From contig NZ_WIJP01000025.1 in NCBI RefSeq assembly GCF_009496155.1, forward strand, positions 1 through 12,699: a DNA stretch of 12,699 nt, written 5' to 3'. The position numbers and the translations under genes are program-made. Each line of letters opens with the position of its first letter. Positions within the stretch are counted from its first letter, which is position 1. The notes under the pieces were generated by a model that was given only the letters and a program-made list of their open reading frames with translations, had not been told where the DNA came from and did not search any database. Positions 6,237 through 11,548 of the stretch are shown here, in pieces. The stretch comes from Streptococcus mitis (GTDB lineage Bacteria; Bacillota; Bacilli; Lactobacillales; Streptococcaceae).

Positions 6237-6266
6237 GTTTATATTATATCATGAAACATGCAGAAA
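6228..6266 (-). promoter_or_regulatory. Leaderless promoter inside a 13-bp inverted repeat
   Basis: TTTCTGCATGTTT (6228-6240) and AAACATGCAGAAA (6254-6266) are exact complements with a 13-base spacer. On the minus strand the spacer holds TGATATAAT, an extended -10, and the downstream arm contains the ATG (6234-6236). Transcription would start at or next to the start codon. A protein bound to this palindrome would cover both promoter and start site. Confidence 0.7.
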
Positions 6267-6280
6267 ATTGGTGAAGTAGA

Positions 6281-7051
6281 CTATTTTATTTCATTATTTG
6301 CCCATCTTTCCACGTCTCTTAAGAACCATTCAATAATTTGATTTTTGTCTGTATTGTACACGTCATCACGGGAATCAAACTTATAAACTAACGGATATTT
6401 TTGTCTAAATCGATAAGATATAATATCTAACATTTGTTTTGTTTCAGCTGGAGCTTCTATATATCTATAATCAACTTGTTGAATATGCCAGAGGTCTAAA
6501 AACATTGAGTAGTATTGTTTTAGAACTTGGTCAAATCCTTCTACAAGAGACAATGCGCTCGCATAGTATATAGTATCTTTCTTTTTTTGTTCTTGATACA
6601 AGTTCGATTCCTTGAACTTATTCACTTGTAAGTACATAAGTTCCTCGTACATTAAGCGTTTATTATTTGATTTTGATTCATCTTGTTTTCTTAGTACAAA
6701 CCTATTAAAATCATCTGATAAGATTAAATCACGAAATTGATAGTAATTTAATATAGTTCGGTGGCCTCTTTTTGTTGGAGCATATTTTTTAATTATAGCA
6801 TTCAGCTGATTACGATTATTAGTGGAATCTACTGACATGCTTATTCCAAAAACATCATCAAGGAATTCTCTTAAATCTCTAGATGTGATTTTTAAAGTGC
6901 TTGTAAATACTTTTTCTAGTTCAGAGGGTCTAAAAAACATCTCCCAATTTTCTCTGTTTACATCATTATGTAGTTTTTCGAGACTTTTCCAATCTAATGG
7001 TCATATGAAGTCTATCCCCCGTAGCTTGTCTAAATTAAAAGTAATTTCCAT
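6281..7051 (-). pseudogene. Unknown 256-codon gene interrupted by one in-frame TGA
   Basis: The natural start is ATG at 7051, with AGGAG at proper spacing and a good promoter (7096-7124). It encodes MEITFNLDKLRGIDFI and then hits TGA (7003-7001). The same frame continues as PLDWKSLEKLHNDVN and on through a 219-aa open stretch from M at 6940 to TAG at 6281. One base change (for example TGG to TGA) explains this. Whether the gene is dead, read through, or restarted at 6940 is unclear; GGGAG lies only 1 base before that ATG, too close to be a good site. The product is charged, with mixed helices, and has no membrane segment. I do not recognise the family. It is the first gene of the minus-strand block that ends with the RNA and the 149-aa gene. 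Confidence 0.7.
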
Positions 7052-7095
7052 ATAAAACTCCTAAAAAAGTTAGTTTGCTAATTATTTGTAAAAAA

Positions 7096-7124
7096 ATGAT
7101 ATAACAAAAACTCGCTAATATCAA
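7096..7124 (-). promoter_or_regulatory. Promoter of the interrupted gene
   Basis: TTGATA (7119-7124), 17 bases, TATCAT (7096-7101) on the minus strand. The leader carries TAGGAG ahead of the ATG at 7051. Confidence 0.6.
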
Positions 7125-7157
7125 CGTTTTAAGACGTTTTGGGTTAAATGGATAAAT

Positions 7158-7234
7158 TAAAAAATAGTTAGTTTTTTAATTCGTGGTTTCGTATAATATA
7201 AGCATAAAAGAAGAAAGGCAGGCTGAACAGCCTG
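7158..7234 (+). promoter_or_regulatory. Promoter and leader hairpin of the 7248-7577 gene
   Basis: TATAAT at 7192-7197, with a weak -35 (TTAGTT, 7168-7173, spacing 18) lying in an inverted repeat TTAAAAAA/TTTTTTAA (7158-7180). The leader has a perfect CAGGCT-GAAC-AGCCTG hairpin at 7219-7234, just before the weak ribosome site AGGT (7237-7240). Confidence 0.55.
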
Positions 7235-7247
7235 ATAGGTCGTATTT

Positions 7248-7577
7248 ATGACAACAAAAGAACAACTACTTAAAGAGGTAGAGGAATTAAAAGTCTCCAT
7301 ATTTGCAGATTGCAGTCAGACAAGTTGGCGTTATCATGTTCAGAAAACTTGGACAAAAAAAGAAACAGAAAAAGCACTTGAAGAGATCGGACAAGGTGCG
7401 ACTGCAATTGATTTAGCTCCAGATGGTCTAAAAGAAATTTGGAGAAATGACTTTACTGACAAAAAGTATTCACGTGATTATTGGGTTATTAAAAACTACA
7501 CATCTGACCAGCTTGAAGAGTATGTACTCCTTTTAAAAGAGTTACAATCACGAGTTCTGCCATATTTTGACAAATAG
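7248..7577 (+). CDS. Unknown small soluble protein, 109 aa
   Basis: Not recognised. The protein is helical and charged: a leucine/glutamate-rich start (KEQLLKEVEELKVSIF), a central part with several Trp and Tyr residues (TSWRYHVQKTW, DYWVIKNYTSDQ), and a C-terminal helix (LEEYVLLLKELQSRVLPYF). There is no signal peptide or membrane segment. It is transcribed divergently from the interrupted gene at 6281-7051, with a 196-bp shared control region. The ribosome site is weak and lies just after a leader hairpin, so translation may be kept low. Tandem hairpins follow the stop codon. No role can be assigned. Confidence 0.75.
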   Translation: MTTKEQLLKEVEELKVSIFADCSQTSWRYHVQKTWTKKETEKALEEIGQGATAIDLAPDGLKEIWRNDFTDKKYSRDYWVIKNYTSDQLEEYVLLLKELQSRVLPYFDK

Positions 7578-7581
7578 ACTA

Positions 7582-7676
7582 CTTTCCGAAAAAGACCAAT
7601 TTTTCGGAAAGATGCTTTTCTAAAAGAAAGCATCTTAAAAACGATCAAAACCCTTGGCGCTCTAGGTTTTTTTGAT
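7582..7676 (+). terminator. Three successive hairpins after the 109-aa gene
   Basis: CTTTCCGAAAAA (7582-7593) pairs exactly with 7600-7611. GATGCTTT (7611-7618) pairs with AAAGCATC (7627-7634). A third weaker stem, ATCAAAACC/GGTTTTTTTGAT (7644-7676), carries the T-tract. The rest of 7677-7799 shows no gene. Confidence 0.6.
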
Positions 7677-7799
7677 GATAGATGATACACAAAAAAGTCT
7701 GAAAAGCCCCCAGAATCATCGTCTCAGCACCAAATAAACTCATTTTTTGCATGATTAAAACAAAAATCGGGGCATCTATACAAAACTTAAGGGTACAAA

Positions 7800-7823
7800 A
7801 AGTGGAGGTGTTAGCCTCCACTT
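7800..7823 (-). terminator. Terminator of the blpB/comB remnant
   Basis: AAGTGGAGG (7800-7808) and CCTCCACTT (7815-7823) are exact complements. The minus strand continues with TTTTT, 9 bases beyond the stop codon of the remnant. Confidence 0.8.
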
Positions 7824-7831
7824 CATCCTAT

Positions 7832-8425
7832 TTATTTTTTATTCAAAAACTGGTCTACGTAATACTGGAAGTATGTTTTCTTGCCTGTAATCATAACAGC
7901 TCGTCCCTCCAATCCATAGCGAAGGTTTTGAGATTGTTTATCTGATAGCTTGGTCTCTGCTTCTAGTTTAAAGAAGTTCCCCTGCTCGGTCTTGGTGGCA
8001 GTAGTGTCGATACTAGAGATTGTAGAAGTCAGCTTTTGTTGTTTATTTAGATCATCCAATGTGGTAAAACGAATAGCATCGCCTACTTTTAGACTGGCAA
8101 TGTCTTTAGAAGAAATGTAAGCTGTTATCTTGACCATCTTTTCGTTTATCAGGAGTGGATAGAGTTGAGCAAGGAGGGTTCCTTCAGGGACAAGTTTAGA
8201 ACTTGTTGTCTCGGGATTGAGATGGAGAACGCCGTCCTCACTGGCTATAATGGAGCCTTTTTGTGCGACACTACCTTGGACTTCCTTACCAGCCTTGGCA
8301 TCAAGAATTTTCTGCTCAAGGATGGTAAGTTCCTGTCCGACACGAGTCAGCTGCTGAGCTTTGAGGGATTCCAGCTGGCTACCCAGACTCCCCGAATAAG
8401 CCTGCTGCGCCCCAGCCCTCCACAT
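7832..8425 (-). pseudogene. blpB: C-terminal remnant of a BlpB/ComB bacteriocin-export accessory protein
   Basis: The translation matches the C-terminal half of BlpB/ComB proteins, the HlyD-like membrane-fusion partners of the BlpA/ComA peptide exporters. It includes the end of the coiled coil ([20 protein letters not shown]), the barrel ([39 protein letters not shown]) and the usual ending ([26 protein letters not shown]). Intact relatives are about 450 aa; only about 190 remain, and the N-terminal membrane helix and first half are missing. A stop codon lies two codons before the apparent ATG at 8425, with no ribosome site. The native 3' terminator is kept. The region is GC-richer than its neighbours. 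It is probably a chromosomal scrap acquired by recombination; it cannot export anything. Confidence 0.85.
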
Positions 8426-8447
8426 TCTTCAAACCGTGCAATGATAA

Positions 8448-8485
8448 AATAAAAAGCATCACAAACTAACGCAATGCTTTTTATT
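8448..8485 (-). terminator. Terminator of the 37-aa peptide gene
   Basis: AATAAAAAGCAT (8448-8459) and its exact complement (8474-8485) form a 12-bp stem. It follows the peptide stop codon by a few bases and lies at the boundary with the blpB remnant. Confidence 0.75.
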
Positions 8486-8490
8486 CCACT

Positions 8491-8604
8491 CTATAGAATT
8501 AATAATAGTTTAATCACTGCAGAAACTAAGTTGTAAACTACTGTAATAGAAACTAATGTTTTTCTATATTCATAAATCTTATTAAGTTTATTAATAATTT
8601 TCAT
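8491..8604 (-). CDS. Small hydrophobic peptide, 37 aa, with a perfect ribosome site
   Basis: ATG at 8604 follows GGAGGTAACTTT, and TAG is at 8491. The first 15 residues are basic (MKIINKLNKIYEYRK). The remainder (TLVSITVVYNLVSAVIKLLL) is a single likely membrane helix with one lysine inside it. A dedicated terminator follows, and the mazF terminator precedes it, so it is a separate unit. Size and make-up fit type I toxins, small bacteriocin-like peptides or membrane regulators. I recognise no specific family and see no obvious antisense RNA. A GTCA-AAA-TGAC inverted repeat about 40 bases before the ATG may belong to its promoter. Confidence 0.6.
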   Translation of the reverse strand: MKIINKLNKIYEYRKTLVSITVVYNLVSAVIKLLLIL

Positions 8605-8670
8605 AAAGTTACCTCCATTTTTATTTTACCCATTTTTTAGTCAAAATGACCTATTCTCGGAAAAATATTT

Positions 8671-8698
8671 GAAAAATAAAAAACCTAGCTTCACTAGG
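8671..8698 (-). terminator. Terminator of the mazF-like gene
   Basis: On the minus strand CCTAG-TGAAG-CTAGG (8698 to 8684) is followed by TTTTTT, 10 bases after the toxin stop codon. Confidence 0.8.
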
Positions 8699-8707
8699 CT
8701 AATTAAT

Positions 8708-9064
8708 CTAAAAGAAGATAGCTTTGAACCTCCCAAGGATATCCCCTAGTTCTGCTTTTGATAAAAATTCTTCATCATCAAATTGATAAAATCGATCTCG
8801 TAAATCAAAAGCTCTAGGCTGATCAATAACTACCCAACCTCTGTATTTAGAAAATTCAACGGGATATCTAAAAGGTAACTTTCGTTCAGTTTTAGTAAGT
8901 GGTAACAATGTGACCACGTTGGAACGGTTAGTTTCCTCTCGAGATATAACTACGTATGGTCGATAATTCCCCTGCTCGTGTCCTTGTACAGGATTAGGAT
9001 CTAACCAAACCAAATCTCCTTGTGATAGTTTTCCTAGTTTACCTTTTTCAAATGAAATTTTCAT
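8708..9064 (-). CDS. mazF: MazF/PemK-family endoribonuclease toxin, 118 aa
   Basis: Toxin of a type II toxin-antitoxin pair; family members cleave mRNA at short sequences and stop growth when the antitoxin is lost. Signature parts are GDLVWLDPNPVQGHEQ (16-31), RPYVVIS with the conserved arginine (R35), VTLLPLT with a threonine (T57), and VVIDQPRAFD (78-87), ending in the usual helix (LGDILGRFKAIF). The length is normal. AAAGGAT lies about 8 bases before the ATG at 9064. The antitoxin gene is upstream on the same strand, but with a 120-bp gap, a terminator, and a separate promoter for the toxin, instead of the overlapping operon most mazEF pairs have. It probably serves plasmid maintenance. 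Confidence 0.9.
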   Translation of the reverse strand: MKISFEKGKLGKLSQGDLVWLDPNPVQGHEQGNYRPYVVISREETNRSNVVTLLPLTKTERKLPFRYPVEFSKYRGWVVIDQPRAFDLRDRFYQFDDEEFLSKAELGDILGRFKAIFF

Positions 9065-9116
9065 GCTTTATATCCTTTCTTATCGGTTATCTAATAGCTA
9101 GTATTCTAGCTCACTT

Positions 9117-9148
9117 AATAGTATAAACGAAGTTTAAACATTTGTCAA
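9117..9148 (-). promoter_or_regulatory. Toxin promoter/operator, first copy of a 32-bp repeat
   Basis: TTGACA (9143-9148), 17 bases, TATACT (9120-9125) on the minus strand. The spacer contains the palindrome GTTTAAAC. The same 32 bases, with two changes, form the antitoxin promoter at 9535-9566. An AGCTAG/CTAGCT inverted repeat (9096-9111) lies in the toxin leader only. Confidence 0.85.
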
Positions 9149-9156
9149 TAGATACA

Positions 9157-9186
9157 AAAAGAGATACAAATTTTTGTATCTCTTTT
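9157..9186 (-). terminator. Terminator between antitoxin and toxin
   Basis: AAAAGAGATACAAA (9157-9170) and its complement (9173-9186) form a 14-base stem nearly closed at the loop, with A/T-tracts on both sides. It overlaps the antitoxin stop codon and separates it from the toxin promoter. Confidence 0.8.
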
Positions 9187-9466
9187 ACAATTCTTCCCCA
9201 ACTAAAGGGATTTCTTCCCATTCAAAATGATTTTGATATTCCTCAAAACCAGCCAACAAATCTTCCAGTTTATATTCTGGAATAAATAAATTTTCTTTAT
9301 TATTCTTTATTGTGACTTGCTGTCCTTCCACAGCAAAATTAAGGATGTCTCCTTTGGCAAGTCCAAATGAATCTATCATTGATTTAGGCAGTAGGATCCC
9401 TAGACCGTTACCCCATTTTTGGACCGTCCGTGTTTCCACTATTTTAGGTACTTCTACGCTAATCAT
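9185..9466 (-). CDS. mazE: MazE/PemI-like antitoxin, AbrB-type DNA-binding, 93 aa
   Basis: It neutralises the MazF-like toxin and should bind its own promoter. Residues about 13-55 are a swapped-hairpin AbrB domain (VQKWGNGLGILLPKSMIDSF, GLAKGDILNFAVEGQQVTI). The acidic C-terminal half (EYKLEDLLAGFEEYQNHFEW) is the part that would wrap around the toxin. AAGGAG lies ahead of the ATG at 9466. It is transcribed from 9535-9566 and ends in the terminator at 9157-9186, so antitoxin and toxin probably come from different messages. The likely operator (GTTTAAAC) is present at both promoters, so one protein complex could control both. Confidence 0.88.
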   Translation of the reverse strand: MISVEVPKIVETRTVQKWGNGLGILLPKSMIDSFGLAKGDILNFAVEGQQVTIKNNKENLFIPEYKLEDLLAGFEEYQNHFEWEEIPLVGEEL

Positions 9467-9534
9467 ATCTATTTCTCCTTGCGAAATTACTCCAATTTTT
9501 TATTTATTTGACACGTGTTCCTTCATGTCTAATT

Positions 9535-9566
9535 AATAGTATAAACTAAGTTTAAACATTTTTCAA
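9535..9566 (-). promoter_or_regulatory. Antitoxin promoter/operator, second copy of the 32-bp repeat
   Basis: TTGAAA (9561-9566), 17 bases, TATACT (9538-9543) on the minus strand, with the same GTTTAAAC palindrome as the toxin promoter. The -35 is slightly weaker (TTGAAA versus TTGACA). An ACACGTGT palindrome lies in the leader. Confidence 0.85.
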
Positions 9567-9690
9567 GACATAAATTGATATTTCTTACTTTAGTTACTAG
9601 ATTCATGAGTTATAAAATAGCCAAAGAACTTTATCTCAATATATTTCTAAAAACTTCATCACTATCAATTCCTGGGAGTGGCTACTATCC

Positions 9691-9732
9691 CTGTGTTACA
9701 GTGTGTTATTTAATAATACTATGTGTTATACT
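9691..9732 (+). promoter_or_regulatory. Promoter/operator of the first ribbon-helix-helix gene
   Basis: Extended -10 TGTTATACT at 9724-9732. Repeated GTGTTA/GTATTA elements and a TTATTTAATAA core precede it. The paralogue at the other arm has the same arrangement, with a perfect palindrome. This suits autoregulation by a ribbon-helix-helix protein. Confidence 0.65.
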
Positions 9733-9758
9733 TGTATTACATAGAGGGAGTAAAAGAA

Positions 9759-10079
9759 TTGACTGAAAAAATGACTGTACTCAATATTAGAATGAGTACA
9801 AAGGAGAAAGAAAAACTAAAGGAAATAGCAACACAAAATGGAGAATCTATCAGCTCTTATGCTAGAAAAATGCTCTTTCACCCTGATAATACAGGCGACT
9901 ACAATGATAATACGGTTGTAATACAGGAGAAAGATGAGCGGATCTCAGACCTGAAAAGTCAAATAGATGATTACAAAAAACAAATTGAGCAGCTACACAC
10001 AATTATTCTAGCAACTCAGAAAGATAATCAGTTGCTGATTGAGCAGAAGACAAAGAGATGGTGGAAGTTCTGGAAGTAA
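9759..10079 (+). CDS. Ribbon-helix-helix/coiled-coil protein with Trp-rich tail, 106 aa
   Basis: I start it at TTG 9759: AGAGGGAG precedes it, and the paralogue has a TTG at exactly the same place, giving two 106-aa proteins. Residues 5-40 (MTVLNIRMSTKEKEKLKEIA, then SISSYARKMLF) fit a ribbon-helix-helix DNA-binding domain. About 62-97 is a coiled coil (EKDERISDLKSQIDDYKKQI). It ends in KRWWKFWK, an amphipathic aromatic tail of unknown role, possibly for membrane or protein contact. The domain order suggests a DNA-binding multimer, such as a copy-control, partition or mobilisation accessory protein; none of these is proven. Upstream GTRTTA repeats look like its operator. Confidence 0.82.
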   Translation: MTEKMTVLNIRMSTKEKEKLKEIATQNGESISSYARKMLFHPDNTGDYNDNTVVIQEKDERISDLKSQIDDYKKQIEQLHTIILATQKDNQLLIEQKTKRWWKFWK

Positions 10080-10089
10080 GGTTTTCGTT

Positions 10090-10132
10090 TTGCAAAATTT
10101 AAAAGAACAAAAGAAAAATGCCCAGGCGTTTA
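10090..10132 (+). pseudogene. Short remnant of a DNA methyltransferase C-terminal region
   Basis: After the stop codon of the ribbon-helix-helix gene, TTG CAA starts a frame reading LQNLKEQKKNAQAFI, which matches LINLKEQKKNAQAIL at the same place behind the paralogue. Here the match ends after about 14 codons, where sequence leading to the TfoX-like gene begins. Confidence 0.55.
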
Positions 10133-10168
10133 TTAAAGGAATATTTGATTTTGAAGGAGGTAATCATA

Positions 10169-10507
10169 GTGAATGAATTTAATGAATTTGTTCGTGAGAT
10201 TTTTTCTGCAGCAGGTGATATTGTCATAAGATCCATGATGGGCGGCTACCTCATATATTTTAACGGTAAGCTGATAGGTGACATTTGCGATAATGAACTA
10301 TTTTTAAAGAGAACGCCGACATCGGACAAACTTCTTGCAGACTCAGAATTGCGTTATCCGTATGAGGATTCAAAGACATTGATGTATGCATTCGACAGAT
10401 TTGAGGATATGGATTTGATTACTGAACTACTGAAAGGTATGTATGCGGAACTGCCAGAAAAGAAAACCAAGAAAGCTAAATTCAACAAACAAGCTTCAGT
10501 TTGTTGA
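10169..10507 (+). CDS. TfoX N-terminal-domain protein, 112 aa
   Basis: GTG at 10169 is preferred because a perfect AAGGAGGT lies 7 bases before it; an upstream ATG (10118) has none. The whole protein is one TfoX_N domain: FVREIFSAAGDIVIRSMMGG (7-26), YLIYFNGKLIGDICDNELFL (27-46), PYEDSKTLMYAFDRFED, then ELLKGMYAELPEKK. TfoX/Sxy controls competence in gamma-proteobacteria, but stand-alone N-terminal-domain proteins in Gram-positives have no settled role. The last residues (FNKQASVC) are encoded by one arm of a 16-bp inverted repeat and differ from the lysine-rich ends usual in the family, so the 3' end may have been reshaped. It lies between the two ribbon-helix-helix arms and could be transcribed from the left one. 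Confidence 0.85.
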   Translation: MNEFNEFVREIFSAAGDIVIRSMMGGYLIYFNGKLIGDICDNELFLKRTPTSDKLLADSELRYPYEDSKTLMYAFDRFEDMDLITELLKGMYAELPEKKTKKAKFNKQASVC

Positions 10508-10514
10508 ATTTAGC
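10475..10514. repeat. Perfect 16-bp inverted repeat joining two gene ends
   Basis: GCTAAATTCAACAAAC (10475-10490), eight bases AAGCTTCA, then the exact complement (10499-10514). The TfoX-like gene ends inside it from the left, and the methyltransferase remnant ends inside it from the right. There is no T-tract of note, so it looks more like a recombination or template-switch scar than an ordinary terminator, though the hairpin could protect both 3' ends. Confidence 0.8.
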
Positions 10515-10786
10515 AAGGTATAAATTTCTATGAAACCTATAAAACTTGTACGGATATTGTAGGGTCGGAAAAGAAAACTTTCTGTTAACCAAGTTTTCTT
10601 CTCGTCTACGATTTTTGTCATGTCATAAGCTTCCATAACTGCTTTATCGTTAGCCTGGTGAGCTCGTCTAAGTTCGACTGGCATGGTTAACTCATCATAG
10701 AGATCGGTCAATGAGCTATCGGGATATAGCGCACGTGCATTGAGAATAGCTTGGGCATTTTTCTTTTGTTCTTTTAAATTTATCAA
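10496..10786 (-). pseudogene. C-terminal fragment of a DNA methyltransferase, 96 aa
   Basis: A frame from TTG 10786 (GAGGA ahead of it, just after the ribbon-helix-helix stop codon) reads NLKEQKKNAQAILNARALYP, then DSSLTDLYDELTMPVELRRA and HQANDKAVMEAYDM. This is the characteristic end of class I SAM-dependent DNA methyltransferases of some restriction systems (LADLYDPLTMP...KAHQANDKAVM). The SAM-binding and NPPY parts are absent. After KKTWLTES the sequence departs from the family (FLFRPYNIRTSF) and ends in the 16-bp inverted repeat. A catalytic role is impossible. It may be a by-product of the rearrangement, or could be translated as a small protein coupled to the gene before it. Confidence 0.7.
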
Positions 10787-10796
10787 AACGAAATCC

Positions 10797-11117
10797 TCAC
10801 TTCCAGAACTTCCACCATCTCTTAGTCTTCTGTTCAATCAACAACTGATTATCTTTCTGAGTTGCCAAAATAATCGTGTGCAGCTGATCAATTTGCTTCT
10901 TGTAATCATCTATTTGACTTTTTAGGTCCGATATACGCTCATCTTTTTCTTGTATTACATTTGTATTATCAACGTAGTAGCTTGTGCTATCTTCTTGGAA
11001 GAGTATTTTTCTAGCATAAGAACTGATAGAGTCTCCGTTTTCTTCAGCCCTAGCCTTCAAATCTTCTTTTTCATCCGTGCTCATCCTAATATTCAGGACA
11101 GTCATTTTTTCACTCAA
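10797..11117 (-). CDS. Second ribbon-helix-helix/coiled-coil protein, 106 aa
   Basis: Start at TTG 11117 after GAGGTGG, mirroring the paralogue (TTG, Thr or Ser, Glu, Lys, then MTVLNIRMST). Residues 5-40 (RMSTDEKEDLKARAEENGDS, then ISSYARKILF) are the DNA-binding domain and differ more from the paralogue than the rest. The coiled coil (EKDERISDLKSQIDDYKKQI) and KRWWKFWK tail are almost unchanged, although the DNA differs at many silent positions. This suggests selection on the coiled coil and tail while DNA recognition drifted. The two proteins could form mixed multimers. The stop codon is followed within 11 bases by the methyltransferase fragment start. Confidence 0.82.
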   Translation of the reverse strand: MSEKMTVLNIRMSTDEKEDLKARAEENGDSISSYARKILFQEDSTSYYVDNTNVIQEKDERISDLKSQIDDYKKQIDQLHTIILATQKDNQLLIEQKTKRWWKFWK

Positions 11118-11146
11118 AACTTCCACCTCTTTTTCTATATAACACA

Positions 11147-11188
11147 ATTATAGCACATAGTATTATTAAATAATACGCTGTAATACAG
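11147..11188 (-). promoter_or_regulatory. Promoter/operator of the second ribbon-helix-helix gene
   Basis: Extended -10 TGCTATAAT on the minus strand (11155 to 11147). A perfect 17-bp palindrome, GTATTATT-A-AATAATAC (11160-11176), and CTGTAATACAG (11178-11188) lie upstream, as at the paralogue. Confidence 0.7.
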
Positions 11189-11548
11189 AAAAATCGCCCT
11201 CTGTTGCACTTATTTTTAAGTATGTATTCACCCAAAAAACTCAAAATTCTCCCAGTAGTACTAATTTATTATTCCCTCAAAAAATCATAGCTGTTTTGCT
11301 AGTAATTAAAAGACAAAAAATAAATGTTTTAAAAGGCATATTTTAGCCCCGTATTGCGTTTTACATAAGTTGACTGGGTAAAACTATGAAAAATGTTCAA
11401 GAGAACCCTTAGCGACCAAAATAGAGGCTCTGAGGGGTTCTTAAATTTAAAGCTGTAGTGAAAAGCGTAAAAAGTCCCATTTTTCTCATGATACGATCAT
11501 AGATGCAGAAGGCCCCTCTGCAAATCTATCAAAAAGGAGGATATAAAA
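11189..11548. other. Non-coding stretch before the 28-aa peptide gene
   Basis: No gene seen. It holds a long interrupted hairpin at 11399-11442 (AAGAGAACCC with GGGGTTCTT, terminator-like but without a good T-tract), the 11-base motif TTTTTCTCATG at 11480-11490 (inverse of the motif beside the XerS-like genes), and a GCAGA/TCTGC hairpin at 11505-11521 just ahead of the peptide's ribosome site. Confidence 0.5.

Larger units (their letters stand above)
9691..10127 (+). repeat. Left arm of an imperfect inverted repeat of about 440 bp
   Basis: This segment (promoter, ribbon-helix-helix gene, and the first codons of a methyltransferase remnant) corresponds in reverse to 10749-11188. The coding parts differ mostly at silent sites, so the arms are old paralogues and not a fresh duplication. 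Homology begins at CTGTGTTACAG and ends at GCCCAGGC. Confidence 0.8.
10749..11188 (-). repeat. Right arm of the imperfect inverted repeat of about 440 bp
   Basis: Counterpart of 9691-10127 in opposite orientation. It contains the second ribbon-helix-helix gene, its promoter and the start of the longer methyltransferase remnant. Confidence 0.8.

Noticed and set aside
7496..7945. Short frames at 7496-7690 (minus) and 7751-7945 (plus)
   Set aside because: They run through hairpins and opposite better-supported genes, with no ribosome sites.
8165..8452. Plus-strand frame of 95 codons
   Set aside because: It lies opposite the clearly recognisable blpB/comB remnant and has no start signals of its own.
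10950..11153. Plus-strand frames opposite the second ribbon-helix-helix gene
   Set aside because: Shadow of a gene whose paralogue confirms the minus-strand frame.
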